NCBI RefSeq assembly: GCF_021278025.1
Contig: NZ_JAIBHJ010000019.1
Span: 1-64,000 of the forward strand
Origin: Motilimonas sp. E26
GTDB taxonomy: Bacteria; Pseudomonadota; Gammaproteobacteria; Enterobacterales; CBDFNC01
DNA: 64,000 nt
Direction of reading: 5' to 3'
Both the position numbers and the translations under genes were made by a program. The notes beneath the pieces were generated by a model. It worked only from the letters and a program-made list of their open reading frames with translations. It was not told where the DNA came from and searched no databases. This document shows positions 42,725 through 51,151 of this stretch, in pieces (the first letter of the stretch is position 1; every line of letters starts with the position of its first letter).

Positions 42725-44344
42725 GTGAAACGAGCAGTGAACAAGATAAACGCTTTTTTATTACTTTTGTGTGGGCTATGGTCTTTCTCAAGTTTGGCGG
42801 CCATTAATGCCAGCGTCAGCCAAAACCCTGTCTATGTCGGAGAGGTTTTCACTTTAGAGGTCGAAGCCGATGAGAGTTTAGATCCTGATGCTCTTAGCAC
42901 CAAGGCCCTTGAGCCCTATTTTGATGTATTTCGGCCTTCAGTCAGCCGGCAAAAGAACTTCATTAATGGCGAATTCTCCAGCACGACTCGCTGGAGCATT
43001 TCATTAATGGCGAAACAGCCCGGGCAAGTGTTGATTCCCCCGTTAACTATAGCGGGACAAACAACTTTACCGATTAAACTTACCGTGCTTAATCAAGACC
43101 AGCAACGAGGCCAGCAAAAAAATAAAGACGTATTTATTGAAGCCGCGTTGGACCAAAATAATGTCTATGTCGGCCAGCAAATAATTTACACTTTGGACCT
43201 TTATATCGGTGCCATGTTGGAAAATGCCAGTTTATCGAGCCCAGAATCAGGTCAAGCCGATGTGGTACAAATGGGGCAAGATGAGAAACAGGTAGTGGTG
43301 AAAAATGGCATGAAATACCAGAAAATCACCCGCAAGTTTGCAATCACACCCAATCAAGCGGGTGAGCTAACCATTGCTGGCCCTAAGTTAACCGGTGAAT
43401 TATATAAAACCGTTAGCCAAAGCGGCTACCGCCCTCGCACCGTTCGTCAGGTATTAGATATTCAAGCTGATGACATAAAATTAACGGTGAAAGATAAACC
43501 CGCCATTTTTACTGGTAAACAATGGTTAGTCAGTGATGAAGTCATGTTAAGTGAAGAGCTGCAAGGCAATGCAACCACGCTGACCGTTGGCCAACCCGTC
43601 ACCCGCACCTTTACACTTATTGCAGCCAACACCAGTGAAAAATTACTGCCTGAAATCACGTTTAATTACCCAGATGCAATTCGAGTTTATCCGGATAAAG
43701 ATGAGGTAAGTGGTTTTATTCATCAAGGCACCGCGTTTGCACAGCGTATCAGTAGCCATGCCATTATTGCAGAACAAGCAGGTGAATTAACCTTACCTGA
43801 GGTGGTTATTCCATGGTGGAACAGTCAAACAGACCAACTTGAATATGCCAAGGTTCCGGCACGTAAGCTGATGGTGGTTGCCAATAATGATGCTCCTGAA
43901 GTTGCCTTACCTGACATAACGCCATCGCAAGCCACCGTTGTTAAAGACGCTGGAATGTGGCCCTATTTAACCTTGCTGTTTGCCATTGCTTGGCTGATAA
44001 CCTTATTTCTTTATTTACGTAAACCCCGCTACCCTGTAGCAAAAAATGGCATAACCAAAACAAAGTTATCCGACCCTTATAAACAATTGCTGGCAAGTGC
44101 TAAAGCCAATAATAGCCAAGATGCATGGCAAGGGTTAATTGAATGGTCTAACAAGCAATGGCCTGAGATTAAATCTGTCAGTCAGATTCCCGTTTCTACT
44201 GAACTACAATTAGCCATAAAAGAATTACAACAGGCCATTGCAAAAGGCGAAGCATGGCAAGGGGCTTCGCTTAGTAAGGCATTAGGGGCACAACGGAAAT
44301 CGCCTACCCCAACCAATACGTTAGGGCCAATTAATCCGGTATAA
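42725..44344 (+). CDS. batD: BatD-like exported membrane protein
   Basis: A 539-residue protein with a signal sequence (INAFLLLLCGLWSFSSLA), repeated Ig-like beta domains opening with INASVSQNPVYVGEVFTLEV (a BatD hallmark) and a C-terminal transmembrane helix (WPYLTLLFAIAWLITLFLYL). The GTG at 42725 has AAGGAA about 7 nt upstream and 16 bp separates it from the preceding stop. The open frame to 42572 overlaps the Gln-rich tail and lacks a signal, so I rejected it. It is the oxygen-tolerance family (BatD/DUF2135-type), last Bat gene before the sigma factor. Confidence 0.88.
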   Translation: MKRAVNKINAFLLLLCGLWSFSSLAAINASVSQNPVYVGEVFTLEVEADESLDPDALSTKALEPYFDVFRPSVSRQKNFINGEFSSTTRWSISLMAKQPGQVLIPPLTIAGQTTLPIKLTVLNQDQQRGQQKNKDVFIEAALDQNNVYVGQQIIYTLDLYIGAMLENASLSSPESGQADVVQMGQDEKQVVVKNGMKYQKITRKFAITPNQAGELTIAGPKLTGELYKTVSQSGYRPRTVRQVLDIQADDIKLTVKDKPAIFTGKQWLVSDEVMLSEELQGNATTLTVGQPVTRTFTLIAANTSEKLLPEITFNYPDAIRVYPDKDEVSGFIHQGTAFAQRISSHAIIAEQAGELTLPEVVIPWWNSQTDQLEYAKVPARKLMVVANNDAPEVALPDITPSQATVVKDAGMWPYLTLLFAIAWLITLFLYLRKPRYPVAKNGITKTKLSDPYKQLLASAKANNSQDAWQGLIEWSNKQWPEIKSVSQIPVSTELQLAIKELQQAIAKGEAWQGASLSKALGAQRKSPTPTNTLGPINPV

Positions 44345-44348
44345 AGAT

Positions 44349-44367
44349 GAGCATAATCATTATGCTC
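44349..44367. promoter_or_regulatory. Perfect 19-nt palindrome before the sigma-factor gene
   Basis: GAGCATAATCATTATGCTC is a perfect inverted repeat with one central base. It fills most of the 36-bp gap between batD (stop 44344) and the sigma gene (44381), ending just before the AGGAG ribosome site. Its core ATAATCATTAT equals the centre of the Fur 7-1-7 consensus; it could be an operator, or a hairpin (8-bp stem, TCA loop) that affects translation. Confidence 0.5.
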
Positions 44368-44380
44368 AGGAGATTTTTAC

Positions 44381-44950
44381 ATGTTGAGTAAAATTCTGGG
44401 AAATAAAAAGCCCCCGAATACGGTCATTAAAGATATGGCTAATAAACAAAAGCGCTATGAAGCCCTAGTACAGGTTTATCATGGCGATATATACCGATAC
44501 GCGTACTGGTTATGCCGTGACAAACACGTGGCTGAAGACATTGTTCAGGACACGTTTTTACGGGCTTGGCGAGCATTAGACTCATTACAAGATGAAAAGG
44601 CGGCAAAAGCGTGGTTAATCACCATTTTACGCCGCGAGAATGCAAGGCGATTTGAACGCAAACAATTTGATATGGTCGATATGGAAACTGATACCGTGGT
44701 TGATACGGTATCAACAGACAGTGAACAAACCATGGAAAACGAGTGGTTACGCCGACAAATAGATAAATTGCCAGAAGAGTATAGGCAGCCCTTAATTCTT
44801 CAGGTGCTTGGTGGACTGTCAGGTGATGAAATAGCCGAGCAACTGAACTTAAACAAAAATACCGTGATGACTCGGCTTTTTCGTGCGCGCAATCAGCTCA
44901 AAGAAGCACTGGATAACAAAACACAACTAAGGGGGCAAAATAATGGATGA
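44381..44950 (+). CDS. ECF-type RNA polymerase sigma factor
   Basis: A 189-residue sigma-70 family protein. Region 2 is at residues 25-90 (YEALVQVYHGDIYRYAYWL; HVAEDIVQDTFLRAWRALD, the typical region 2.4 pattern) and region 4 at about 130-180 (LPEEYRQPLILQVLGGLSGD; IAEQLNLNKNTVMTRLFRAR). An AGGAG with 8 nt spacing gives the start. It overlaps DUF3379 by 8 nt, a coupled sigma/partner arrangement. Encoded directly after the Bat operon, with a palindrome between, it may respond to envelope stress. Subgroup unassigned. Confidence 0.92.
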   Translation: MLSKILGNKKPPNTVIKDMANKQKRYEALVQVYHGDIYRYAYWLCRDKHVAEDIVQDTFLRAWRALDSLQDEKAAKAWLITILRRENARRFERKQFDMVDMETDTVVDTVSTDSEQTMENEWLRRQIDKLPEEYRQPLILQVLGGLSGDEIAEQLNLNKNTVMTRLFRARNQLKEALDNKTQLRGQNNG

Positions 44951-45653
44951 TCTCGAATTTCGTCGCCGCGCTTATAGTAACCCTAACGATCAAGATGAAG
45001 CGTTCTTGTCTGCCGCTTTTGAAGACGAGCAAAATAAAAAATTTTTAGACGAAATAAAGCATTTTGATGAACAAATTGAAGCCAGTCTGAAAGAGATACC
45101 GGTGCCTGAAGGCTTAGCGGATCGCATTTTACTCAATCAATCTTTTGAACAATTCCAAGAGAAGCAAAGAACGAGTCGTTGGCATCTAGCCCTCGCGGCT
45201 TCTATTGCCTTTTTAATAGGGATGAGCGTTAACTTAGTGCAATTTCCAACGTCACCCAATATGGGGGAAATTGCAATTAAACATGTACAAGATGAGTGGA
45301 TTTTTACCGAACAAATTAATGAAAACGCCGACCTTAATGCCGTTAATGCAAAATTAATCAAATATGGCGGTACCGTTAAGGAAGATATAGGCCACATTTA
45401 TTACGTCAATCACTGTTCGTTTAATGGTGCCCCTGCTTTTCATATGATCATGGCCGGCGAGAAAGGTAAGGTAACCTTATTCGTTGTGCCAAAATCTAAG
45501 TCTTTAACCATAGATCCTATGTACAGCAAGGGAGACATGCGCGCACTAGTGATGCCGGTGCAAAATGCGAACCTCATTATCGTTGCTGATAAAAATGAGC
45601 CTGTTGGCAAACTTGAGCAAAAGCTAGAATCGACTATTAACTGGTCTATTTAG
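44943..45653 (+). CDS. DUF3379 protein, probable anti-sigma partner
   Basis: A 236-residue protein with an acidic cytoplasmic N-terminus (MDDLEFRRRAYSNPND), one transmembrane helix (LALAASIAFLIGMSVNLV, about residues 82-99) and a periplasmic domain containing one Cys (NHCSFNGAPAFHMI). This is DUF3379, whose genes are regularly paired with a sigma gene in Shewanella and Vibrio. It begins inside the sigma gene's 3' end. By topology it fits a membrane-bound anti-sigma or sensor, which is inference. A terminator follows. Confidence 0.85.
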   Translation: MDDLEFRRRAYSNPNDQDEAFLSAAFEDEQNKKFLDEIKHFDEQIEASLKEIPVPEGLADRILLNQSFEQFQEKQRTSRWHLALAASIAFLIGMSVNLVQFPTSPNMGEIAIKHVQDEWIFTEQINENADLNAVNAKLIKYGGTVKEDIGHIYYVNHCSFNGAPAFHMIMAGEKGKVTLFVVPKSKSLTIDPMYSKGDMRALVMPVQNANLIIVADKNEPVGKLEQKLESTINWSI

Positions 45654-45680
45654 CCTTGCACTAAAAGTCATAAAAATGTG

Positions 45681-45707
45681 AAAGCAGAGCAAGCTCTGCT
45701 TTTTTTG
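45681..45707 (+). terminator. Terminator after DUF3379
   Basis: AAAGCAGAGC (45681-45690) pairs with GCTCTGCTTT (45693-45702) and is followed by TTTTT. It lies 28 nt after the stop and should end the Bat/sigma transcript. Confidence 0.85.
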
Positions 45708-45795
45708 TATCCTTTGCTATAAAATAACTATTTTATTAGTAATCGATCCCTGATACTGAAACGACTATACGATAATTAGGATTTTAGTTTCGCCT

Positions 45796-47016
45796 ATGTA
45801 TTCTTTTGTAGCCCGCCAGCCGATATTAAACCAGCGTAAACAAGTGGTCGCCTACGAACTTTTGTTTCGAGACAGCGCTGAAAACATATTCCCTAACATC
45901 GATTCTGATGATGCGACTAGGACGTTAGTGTCCAACAGTTTTCTGAATGTAGGCTTTGAAAACATTGCTGACAATAAAACCTGCTACATCAATTTTTCTT
46001 ATCAAGCCGTATTACAGCAACTGCCTCGTATGCTACCCAAAGAAAAAGTTGTGATTGAGCTACTCGAAGACATTCAACCAACAGAGGAATTACTAGAAGA
46101 AGTCAAAGCTTTACATAAATTGGGCTACACGCTCGCCTTAGATGACTTTGAATACACCTCCGACTGGCAACGCTTTTTTCGCTATATCGATATTATTAAG
46201 TTTGACTTACGTGCAACTTCTTTCGCAGACATCAGGTCAGTTATTGGATTTTCCCGGCATCACAACATTCAATACTTAGCTGAAAAAGTAGAAACTCATG
46301 AAGAGTTTGAACAGGCAAGCCGACTAGGCATTAACTTATTTCAAGGTTACTTTTTTAGCCGACCAGAGCTACTTAAACATCGAGCCCTTTCACCAAGCCA
46401 GTTGGTGGTGCTGGAGCTTTTAAGTGAAATTAATAAGCCAAATATTAATTTTAATCAGATAGAAGATATTTTTGCCCATGATGTTTCTCTTTCTTACAAA
46501 TTATTAATGTTTGTTAATAAACAAATAAAATCTGACGCCAAGCCTATCGCCTCATTCAAACAGGCCAGTATTTATTTGGGCGAGGAGCGACTAAGAAAAT
46601 TTATTTCATTGGTAGCAACATCACTATCCAGTAAAGATAAACCATCTGAGCTATACGTGATGTCAGTGATCCGGGCACGGTTTTGTGAAAGGATAATCAG
46701 TGAGTCGTCCTTATCATGCTCACCTGATGAAGCGTTTATTACTGGGTTATTTTCACTACTTGATAGCCTACTAGACCAACCTATGAATTTATTAATAGAA
46801 CAGATTCAATTAGATGATCGAGTTAAGGACGCTTTATTGCAACGCAAAGGACCACTGGCCCTGTGCCTAGGCAGCATTGAACATTTTGAAATGGGATTAT
46901 GGCAAAAAATAGATGATGATGCCGTGCAATTGCACACTACGCCAGAGAAAATTGCACAGGTTTATCTTGAATCCCTTGCTTGGGCTAAAGCATTTAGCTT
47001 AACCACAACAAAATAA
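45796..47016 (+). CDS. EAL/HDOD signalling protein (YuxH type)
   Basis: A 406-residue protein with an N-terminal EAL-like domain and a C-terminal HDOD domain (from about residue 200). The EAL motif is read as YELLFR (Glu-Leu-Leu), the metal residues include NFSYQAVL, ALDDFEYTS and AEKVETHEEF, and the usual second acidic cluster is changed. This composite is YuxH-like; such proteins often have no phosphodiesterase activity and bind c-di-GMP or partners. No ribosome site is clear before the ATG. It stands alone, convergent with the lysine transporter gene. Confidence 0.82.
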   Translation: MYSFVARQPILNQRKQVVAYELLFRDSAENIFPNIDSDDATRTLVSNSFLNVGFENIADNKTCYINFSYQAVLQQLPRMLPKEKVVIELLEDIQPTEELLEEVKALHKLGYTLALDDFEYTSDWQRFFRYIDIIKFDLRATSFADIRSVIGFSRHHNIQYLAEKVETHEEFEQASRLGINLFQGYFFSRPELLKHRALSPSQLVVLELLSEINKPNINFNQIEDIFAHDVSLSYKLLMFVNKQIKSDAKPIASFKQASIYLGEERLRKFISLVATSLSSKDKPSELYVMSVIRARFCERIISESSLSCSPDEAFITGLFSLLDSLLDQPMNLLIEQIQLDDRVKDALLQRKGPLALCLGSIEHFEMGLWQKIDDDAVQLHTTPEKIAQVYLESLAWAKAFSLTTTK

Positions 47017-47026
47017 ACCTGGCAGT

Positions 47027-47073
47027 AATAAATGGCATCAACTCAGCGGCTTGTCTAACCGATGCCATTTATT
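47027..47073. terminator. Inverted repeat between convergent genes
   Basis: AATAAATGGCATC (47027-47039) and GATGCCATTTATT (47061-47073) form a perfect 13-bp stem with a 21-nt loop. It lies between the convergent EAL/HDOD and lysine-transporter genes, so a bidirectional termination or message-end structure is plausible although the stem is A+T-rich and the loop large. Confidence 0.5.
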
Positions 47074-47084
47074 AAATATCGTTA

Positions 47085-48665
47085 TTAAGAAGCGGCCATC
47101 ACCTCTTTTGGACTGGACACCTTTTCTTTATAGACATATAAACCAACCACTATCGCAAAACACAATAGCGCCGCACATAAACCTGCTAATACTGAGCCGC
47201 TAAAGCCAAGTACCATATATCCGATTAGTGTGACTCCCGCCACCAACAGAGCGTAAGGAAGCTGTGTCACAACATGATCAATATGATGACAACTTGCGCC
47301 CGTTGAAGACAAAATAGTGGTATCAGAAATAGGTGAACAATGATCGCCAAACACCGCACCCGCTAAAACACTGGCCATCATAGGTAAAAGTAATGTTGCG
47401 TTTGTTCCCATGGCTAAATCGGCAGCAATGGGTAACATGATGCCAAACGTGCCCCAGCTCGTGCCCGTGGCAAACGCCATAAACCCAGCGAGAACAAATA
47501 AGATCGCAGGTAAAAAAGCCGTATGAATACTACCATCCACTAAACTAGATAAATACTTACCCGTTTCTAACTGGCTGATTACACTGGCCATAGACCAAGC
47601 AAATAGCAAAATAACAATGGCGGGAAACATAGAACGAGCGCCGTGCCAAAGAGAGACAAAAAAGTCTTTAGATTGAATACGACCACGCAGCACCATGGCT
47701 ATGGTGACAAGTAGTCCAATTAGTCCACCATAAACCAATGCCCCTGTTGCATCGGTATTTGCAAAAGCCAAAATGAGATTAAATGGCCCTTCAGTTGCTT
47801 GTGCGCCCAAATATATAATTGAAAATACAGTGGCAATAATCAAGCTTAGAATAGGAATCAATAAATCCTTTACTTGTGCCTGATTAACTTGTGCGGGAGG
47901 GATTATTTGGCCTGCTGGCACACCCGACTTAGGGTTAAATAATTGGCCATTTTGCGCAGCTTCTTCGTGGCTTTTCATTACGCCAATATCTAATTTAAAC
48001 CAAGCCGTTAATAGTACGAGTAATAACGCAAACACCGCATAAAAGTTCATCGGCGCCATTTCAATAAACACCATTAGTGGGCTCAAATCGGTTAAGTTAT
48101 GAGTTACTAAAATACCGCCGATAATGGCAATAATATATGCGCCCCAACTAGAAATTGGCATAATGACACACATAGGTGCGGCTGTTGAATCAAGTAAATA
48201 GGCAAGTTTAGCGCGAGATATTTTATATTGGTCGGTAACAGGCCGCGCAATGCTTCCCACCGCTAGACTATTAAAATAATCATCAATAAAAATAAAAATA
48301 CCTAAAAGCACCGTGAGTATTTTTGCTCCACGCGGGTTCTTTATTCGCGTTGTAGCCCAGGAAGCGAAGGCCTTAGTTGCACCTGAAATAGTCATTAAGC
48401 TGGTCATCATGCCCAACAAGATCAGAAATACGATTATATCGACATTCCATTTATTTATTTCACCTTCTTGCCAGAACAATGATAAGACCGTTTTAAACAA
48501 GTATTCAAAAGCTAAAAGAAGGTTGCTATCTGCGACTAAAAAAGAGCCAAGTAATACGCCTAGCCCTAATGATAATAAAACTCGTCGAGTAATGATCGCG
48601 AGTAACACCGCAACAACAGGAGGCAAGAGCGAAAGCGCGGAGTGAGATAAGCTTATTAATTCCAT
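47085..48665 (-). CDS. lysW: Lysine transporter of the NhaC superfamily
   Basis: A 526-residue membrane protein with about 11-12 helices. The family motif is SWGTFGIMLPIAADLAMGTN and the conserved FGDHCSPISDTTILSSTGAS stretch. It is annotated by homology as a Na+/H+ antiporter NhaC type, but a lysine riboswitch directly upstream places it as LysW, the NhaC-superfamily lysine transporter described with lysine-element control in gammaproteobacteria. The ATG at 48665 is chosen; the TTG at 48698 would sit beyond a riboswitch segment. It should take up lysine in exchange with Na+ and be switched off when lysine is high. Confidence 0.85.
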   Translation of the reverse strand: MELISLSHSALSLLPPVVAVLLAIITRRVLLSLGLGVLLGSFLVADSNLLLAFEYLFKTVLSLFWQEGEINKWNVDIIVFLILLGMMTSLMTISGATKAFASWATTRIKNPRGAKILTVLLGIFIFIDDYFNSLAVGSIARPVTDQYKISRAKLAYLLDSTAAPMCVIMPISSWGAYIIAIIGGILVTHNLTDLSPLMVFIEMAPMNFYAVFALLLVLLTAWFKLDIGVMKSHEEAAQNGQLFNPKSGVPAGQIIPPAQVNQAQVKDLLIPILSLIIATVFSIIYLGAQATEGPFNLILAFANTDATGALVYGGLIGLLVTIAMVLRGRIQSKDFFVSLWHGARSMFPAIVILLFAWSMASVISQLETGKYLSSLVDGSIHTAFLPAILFVLAGFMAFATGTSWGTFGIMLPIAADLAMGTNATLLLPMMASVLAGAVFGDHCSPISDTTILSSTGASCHHIDHVVTQLPYALLVAGVTLIGYMVLGFSGSVLAGLCAALLCFAIVVGLYVYKEKVSSPKEVMAAS

Positions 48666-48707
48666 TTGTTTTCTTTTTTTGTAATGGGGAATAAGCAAAA
48701 CAAGTCA

Positions 48708-48842
48708 TGCGGTAGCTCCCCATAGTGATTAACTATGACAGTGTTGTACTTATTCAATACAACCCCAACCGAGTCGTTTGATAAACGGCTCGATTTCGGC
48801 GCTATAACCTTTCTTTCCAGCTCGAAGGCATCACCCTAACTG
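48708..48842 (-). promoter_or_regulatory. Lysine riboswitch (L box)
   Basis: Read on the minus strand, this leader shows the lysine-element signatures in order: GGGTGATGCC at the 5' end, GGAAAGAAAGG, GCGCCGAAA, a central stem (GAGCCGTTT...AAACGACTC), GGTTGGGGTTGT, ACTGTCATAG and the closing GGGGAGCTACCG. The core is about 135 nt and ends about 43 nt before the lysW ATG. The 3' segment ATGGGGA pairs perfectly with TCCCCAT at 48684-48690 just upstream of the start, which gives a possible alternative pairing. No T-run terminator is visible, so control may be translational. Confidence 0.88.
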
Positions 48843-49314
48843 AAAATACTAATTTATAGCGCTCCTCTACGATTAAGCACCAGAAAATAACAAATGAATA
48901 GCCAAAAATAAAGCTTACAGTCAAATATTCAGATTTAAATGACACCCAAATACCACCATTGAGCCAAATAGAAATTAACATAAAGTTAACAAATGCAAAT
49001 CAACCCTCGAATACATCAGAGCGAGATTGCAAACATTTTTCAAACAATAAGTGAAAAAATGATTAGACGAATATCAGCCCTACGGTGGTTCATCTAGGAC
49101 ATTTCATGGAAAAGATTAATTTTTATTCATGGTTTTCCCCTGTTGAATAGATGGGTAAAAGAAATCAAATAAATACAATGGTGCTTCAGTATTAAATTAA
49201 TACTTTCTAATCAATAGTTTTAAGTTAATTTAGAAACTAATTCAGACTAGAAATATTAAAAAAATAAGTCTATATTGTATCTCTCTCTCACTAATCCAAA
49301 CGATGGTAATAAAA
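48843..49314. other. Intergenic A+T-rich region between the lysine riboswitch and hns
   Basis: About 470 bp with no open frame of note. It should contain the divergent promoters of the lysine transporter and H-NS genes. High A+T content is common upstream of hns, which H-NS can bind. I see no repeat or RNA gene. Confidence 0.4.
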
Positions 49315-49707
49315 ATGAGCGATATAATTAAAGCACTGTTAAATGCTCGCAGCTTAAAAGCCGCTGCAAAAGAACTAACCCTAGAACAATTAGAAGAATC
49401 ACTCACTAAATTCAGCAAAATTGTTGAAGATCGCAGAGCTGAAGAAGAAGCAATTCGCGCAGCAAACGAAGATAAGCTTCGGAAGCTCGAAGAATATAAA
49501 GAAATGCTTAAAGCCGATGGCATTGACCCTGCTGAATTATTAGGCGCAATCACCACTGAAACAAAAAAACGTGAACCTCGTCCACCTAAATATCAATATG
49601 TAGATGATGAAGGCCAAACTCAAAAATGGACGGGTCAAGGTCGTAAACCTAAAGCCATACAACGAGCATTAGACGAAGGTAAACGCTTAGAAGATTTTCT
49701 AATATAG
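49315..49707 (+). CDS. hns: H-NS family nucleoid protein
   Basis: A 130-residue protein with an N-terminal oligomerisation helix region (LLNARSLKAAAKELTLEQLE; about residues 5-70 with heptads) and a C-terminal DNA-binding domain with the conserved core KYQYVDDEGQTQKWTGQGRKPKAI, including the QGRxP loop that enters the minor groove of A+T-rich DNA. It silences A+T-rich and horizontally acquired genes. The ATG at 49315 is preferred over 49303, which adds MVIK without a ribosome site. It is monocistronic, with a terminator. Confidence 0.93.
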   Translation: MSDIIKALLNARSLKAAAKELTLEQLEESLTKFSKIVEDRRAEEEAIRAANEDKLRKLEEYKEMLKADGIDPAELLGAITTETKKREPRPPKYQYVDDEGQTQKWTGQGRKPKAIQRALDEGKRLEDFLI

Positions 49708-49741
49708 TTTGTATTAAGTCTTTTCATCGCGTTGCGAATAT

Positions 49742-49767
49742 AAAAAAGGCCGTTTCCGGCCTTTTTT
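49742..49767 (+). terminator. Terminator after hns
   Basis: AAAAAAGGCCG (49742-49752) pairs with CGGCCTTTTTT (49757-49767). It is a symmetric rho-independent signal that also serves the convergent galE. Confidence 0.9.
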
Positions 49768-49795
49768 ATTGTCATTTTATATGTGGTTTTTTCCC

Positions 49796-49840
49796 TGTAA
49801 CCCTACGGGTTATTTCTCCTTGTAACCCTGCGGGTTATTT
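49796..49840. repeat. Two-copy 25-bp tandem repeat at the galE 3' end
   Basis: TGTAACCC(T/T)(A/G)CGGGTTATTT occurs at 49796 and again at 49821, period 25, with one or two changes. Each copy is itself an inverted repeat (AACCC...GGGTT). The second copy codes for the last residues of GalE (NNPQGYKEK), so the repeat has shaped the protein's C-terminus. Confidence 0.7.
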
Positions 49841-50826
49841 GACTGCCAACGCCAACCATCTGCGGTCATGTCTTCAATTGTTTTTTCTGCCTGCCAGTTC
49901 AACTCTTGTTTAGCAAAAGCGGGGTCTGCGTAACATTGTGCGATATCACCTGGGCGACGAGGTGCAATTTGATAGGGGATGGTTCTGTCTGATGCTGCAG
50001 CAAACGCTTCAATCATTTCAAGCACCGAATAGCCGCGACCAGTGCCTAAATTATATGTCGCCAATCCAGGGTTTTGCGCTAATTTTTCAACAGCTTTTAC
50101 ATGGCCTTTAGCTAAATCCACGACATGAATATAATCACGCACACCGGTACCGTCTGGCGTATCATAATCGTCACCAAAGACATTAACTTGCTTTAATTTG
50201 CCAACTGCCACTTGCGAAATATACGGGGTTAGGTTGTTTGGAATACCATTGGGGTCCTCGCCTATAGTACCGCTTACATGCGCACCCACTGGATTAAAGT
50301 AACGTAAATTAATTACGTTCCATGAATTATCGCTACGATATAAATCTGCCAATATTTCTTCAATAAATAATTTACTGCGACCATAAGCATTGGTTGCTGA
50401 CGTTGGAAAATCTTCTGTAATCGGCACAGTAGCAGGATCGCCATATACGGTGGCAGACGAGCTAAAAACGATGTTTTTGACATTATGCTTTGCCATCACT
50501 TCGCATAAAGTCACCGTACCTGAAATATTATTATCGTAATAAGTCAGTGGTATTTGTGTCGACTCACCTACTGCTTTTAAACCTGCAAAATGAATAACAC
50601 TGTCGAAATCATGCTGACTGAATAAACGATCAAGTGCCCCTTTGTCTCGAATGTCCATTTCAAAAAAGGGTATTTTTTTACCCGTTATTGTTTCAACACG
50701 AGCCAATGATTCCACATTAGAATTGCACAAATTATCAATTACTACTACGTCATAGTCCGCCGCTAATAGTTCTACTAGAGTATGACTACCTATATAGCCG
50801 GCACCGCCCGTAATTAAAATGCTCAC
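49810..50826 (-). CDS. galE: UDP-glucose 4-epimerase
   Basis: A 338-residue short-chain dehydrogenase/reductase-fold enzyme that interconverts UDP-galactose and UDP-glucose. The NAD-binding loop is LITGGAGYIGSHTLVEL, the catalytic Ser is in FSSSATVYG and the YxxxK in NAYGRSKLFIEE. Starting at the GTG 50826 gives GGAG with 6 nt spacing and the same length as the E. coli enzyme; ATGs at 50838 and 50832 lack proper spacing. It is a single gene, not in a gal operon here. Confidence 0.95.
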   Translation of the reverse strand: MSILITGGAGYIGSHTLVELLAADYDVVVIDNLCNSNVESLARVETITGKKIPFFEMDIRDKGALDRLFSQHDFDSVIHFAGLKAVGESTQIPLTYYDNNISGTVTLCEVMAKHNVKNIVFSSSATVYGDPATVPITEDFPTSATNAYGRSKLFIEEILADLYRSDNSWNVINLRYFNPVGAHVSGTIGEDPNGIPNNLTPYISQVAVGKLKQVNVFGDDYDTPDGTGVRDYIHVVDLAKGHVKAVEKLAQNPGLATYNLGTGRGYSVLEMIEAFAAASDRTIPYQIAPRRPGDIAQCYADPAFAKQELNWQAEKTIEDMTADGWRWQSNNPQGYKEK

Positions 50827-50927
50827 TTTCATCTCCATTGAGTATTGGTTAAAACAAAGTATTTATAATAAATTGATTATATTACAGCGCTGAGTTGAAG
50901 TGTAGCAATAGACTAATTAAAGAGAAA

Positions 50928-51149
50928 TTAGCGCTTTAATAATGGTTTTAGTATGGTTTCTAACCCATTAAGTTTGACTTCATAAGCTAAAGCCAATTGC
51001 TGACCTAGTAGCCCTTCAGGGAAACCTTGCTGAGAAAACCAAACCAGATAAGGCTCAGGTAAATCAATTAGCCGTAGGCCTTTATATTTACCAAAAGGCA
51101 TCACTTGCTCTAATGCGGCTTTCATTTGTGCAATATGTGCTTGGTCCAT
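50928..51149 (-). CDS. DUF3820 small protein
   Basis: A 73-residue protein with the DUF3820 pattern: MPFGKYKGLRLIDLPEPYLVWF followed by a C-terminal helical pair. The family is small, cytoplasmic and of unknown role. It starts two bases after the queE stop and probably shares its transcript. No catalytic motif or membrane segment. Confidence 0.85.
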   Translation of the reverse strand: MDQAHIAQMKAALEQVMPFGKYKGLRLIDLPEPYLVWFSQQGFPEGLLGQQLALAYEVKLNGLETILKPLLKR

Positions 51150-51151
51150 AA

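Noticed and set aside
44545-44733. Antisense frame over the sigma gene
   Set aside because: It mirrors a conserved coding region; no ribosome site or family likeness.
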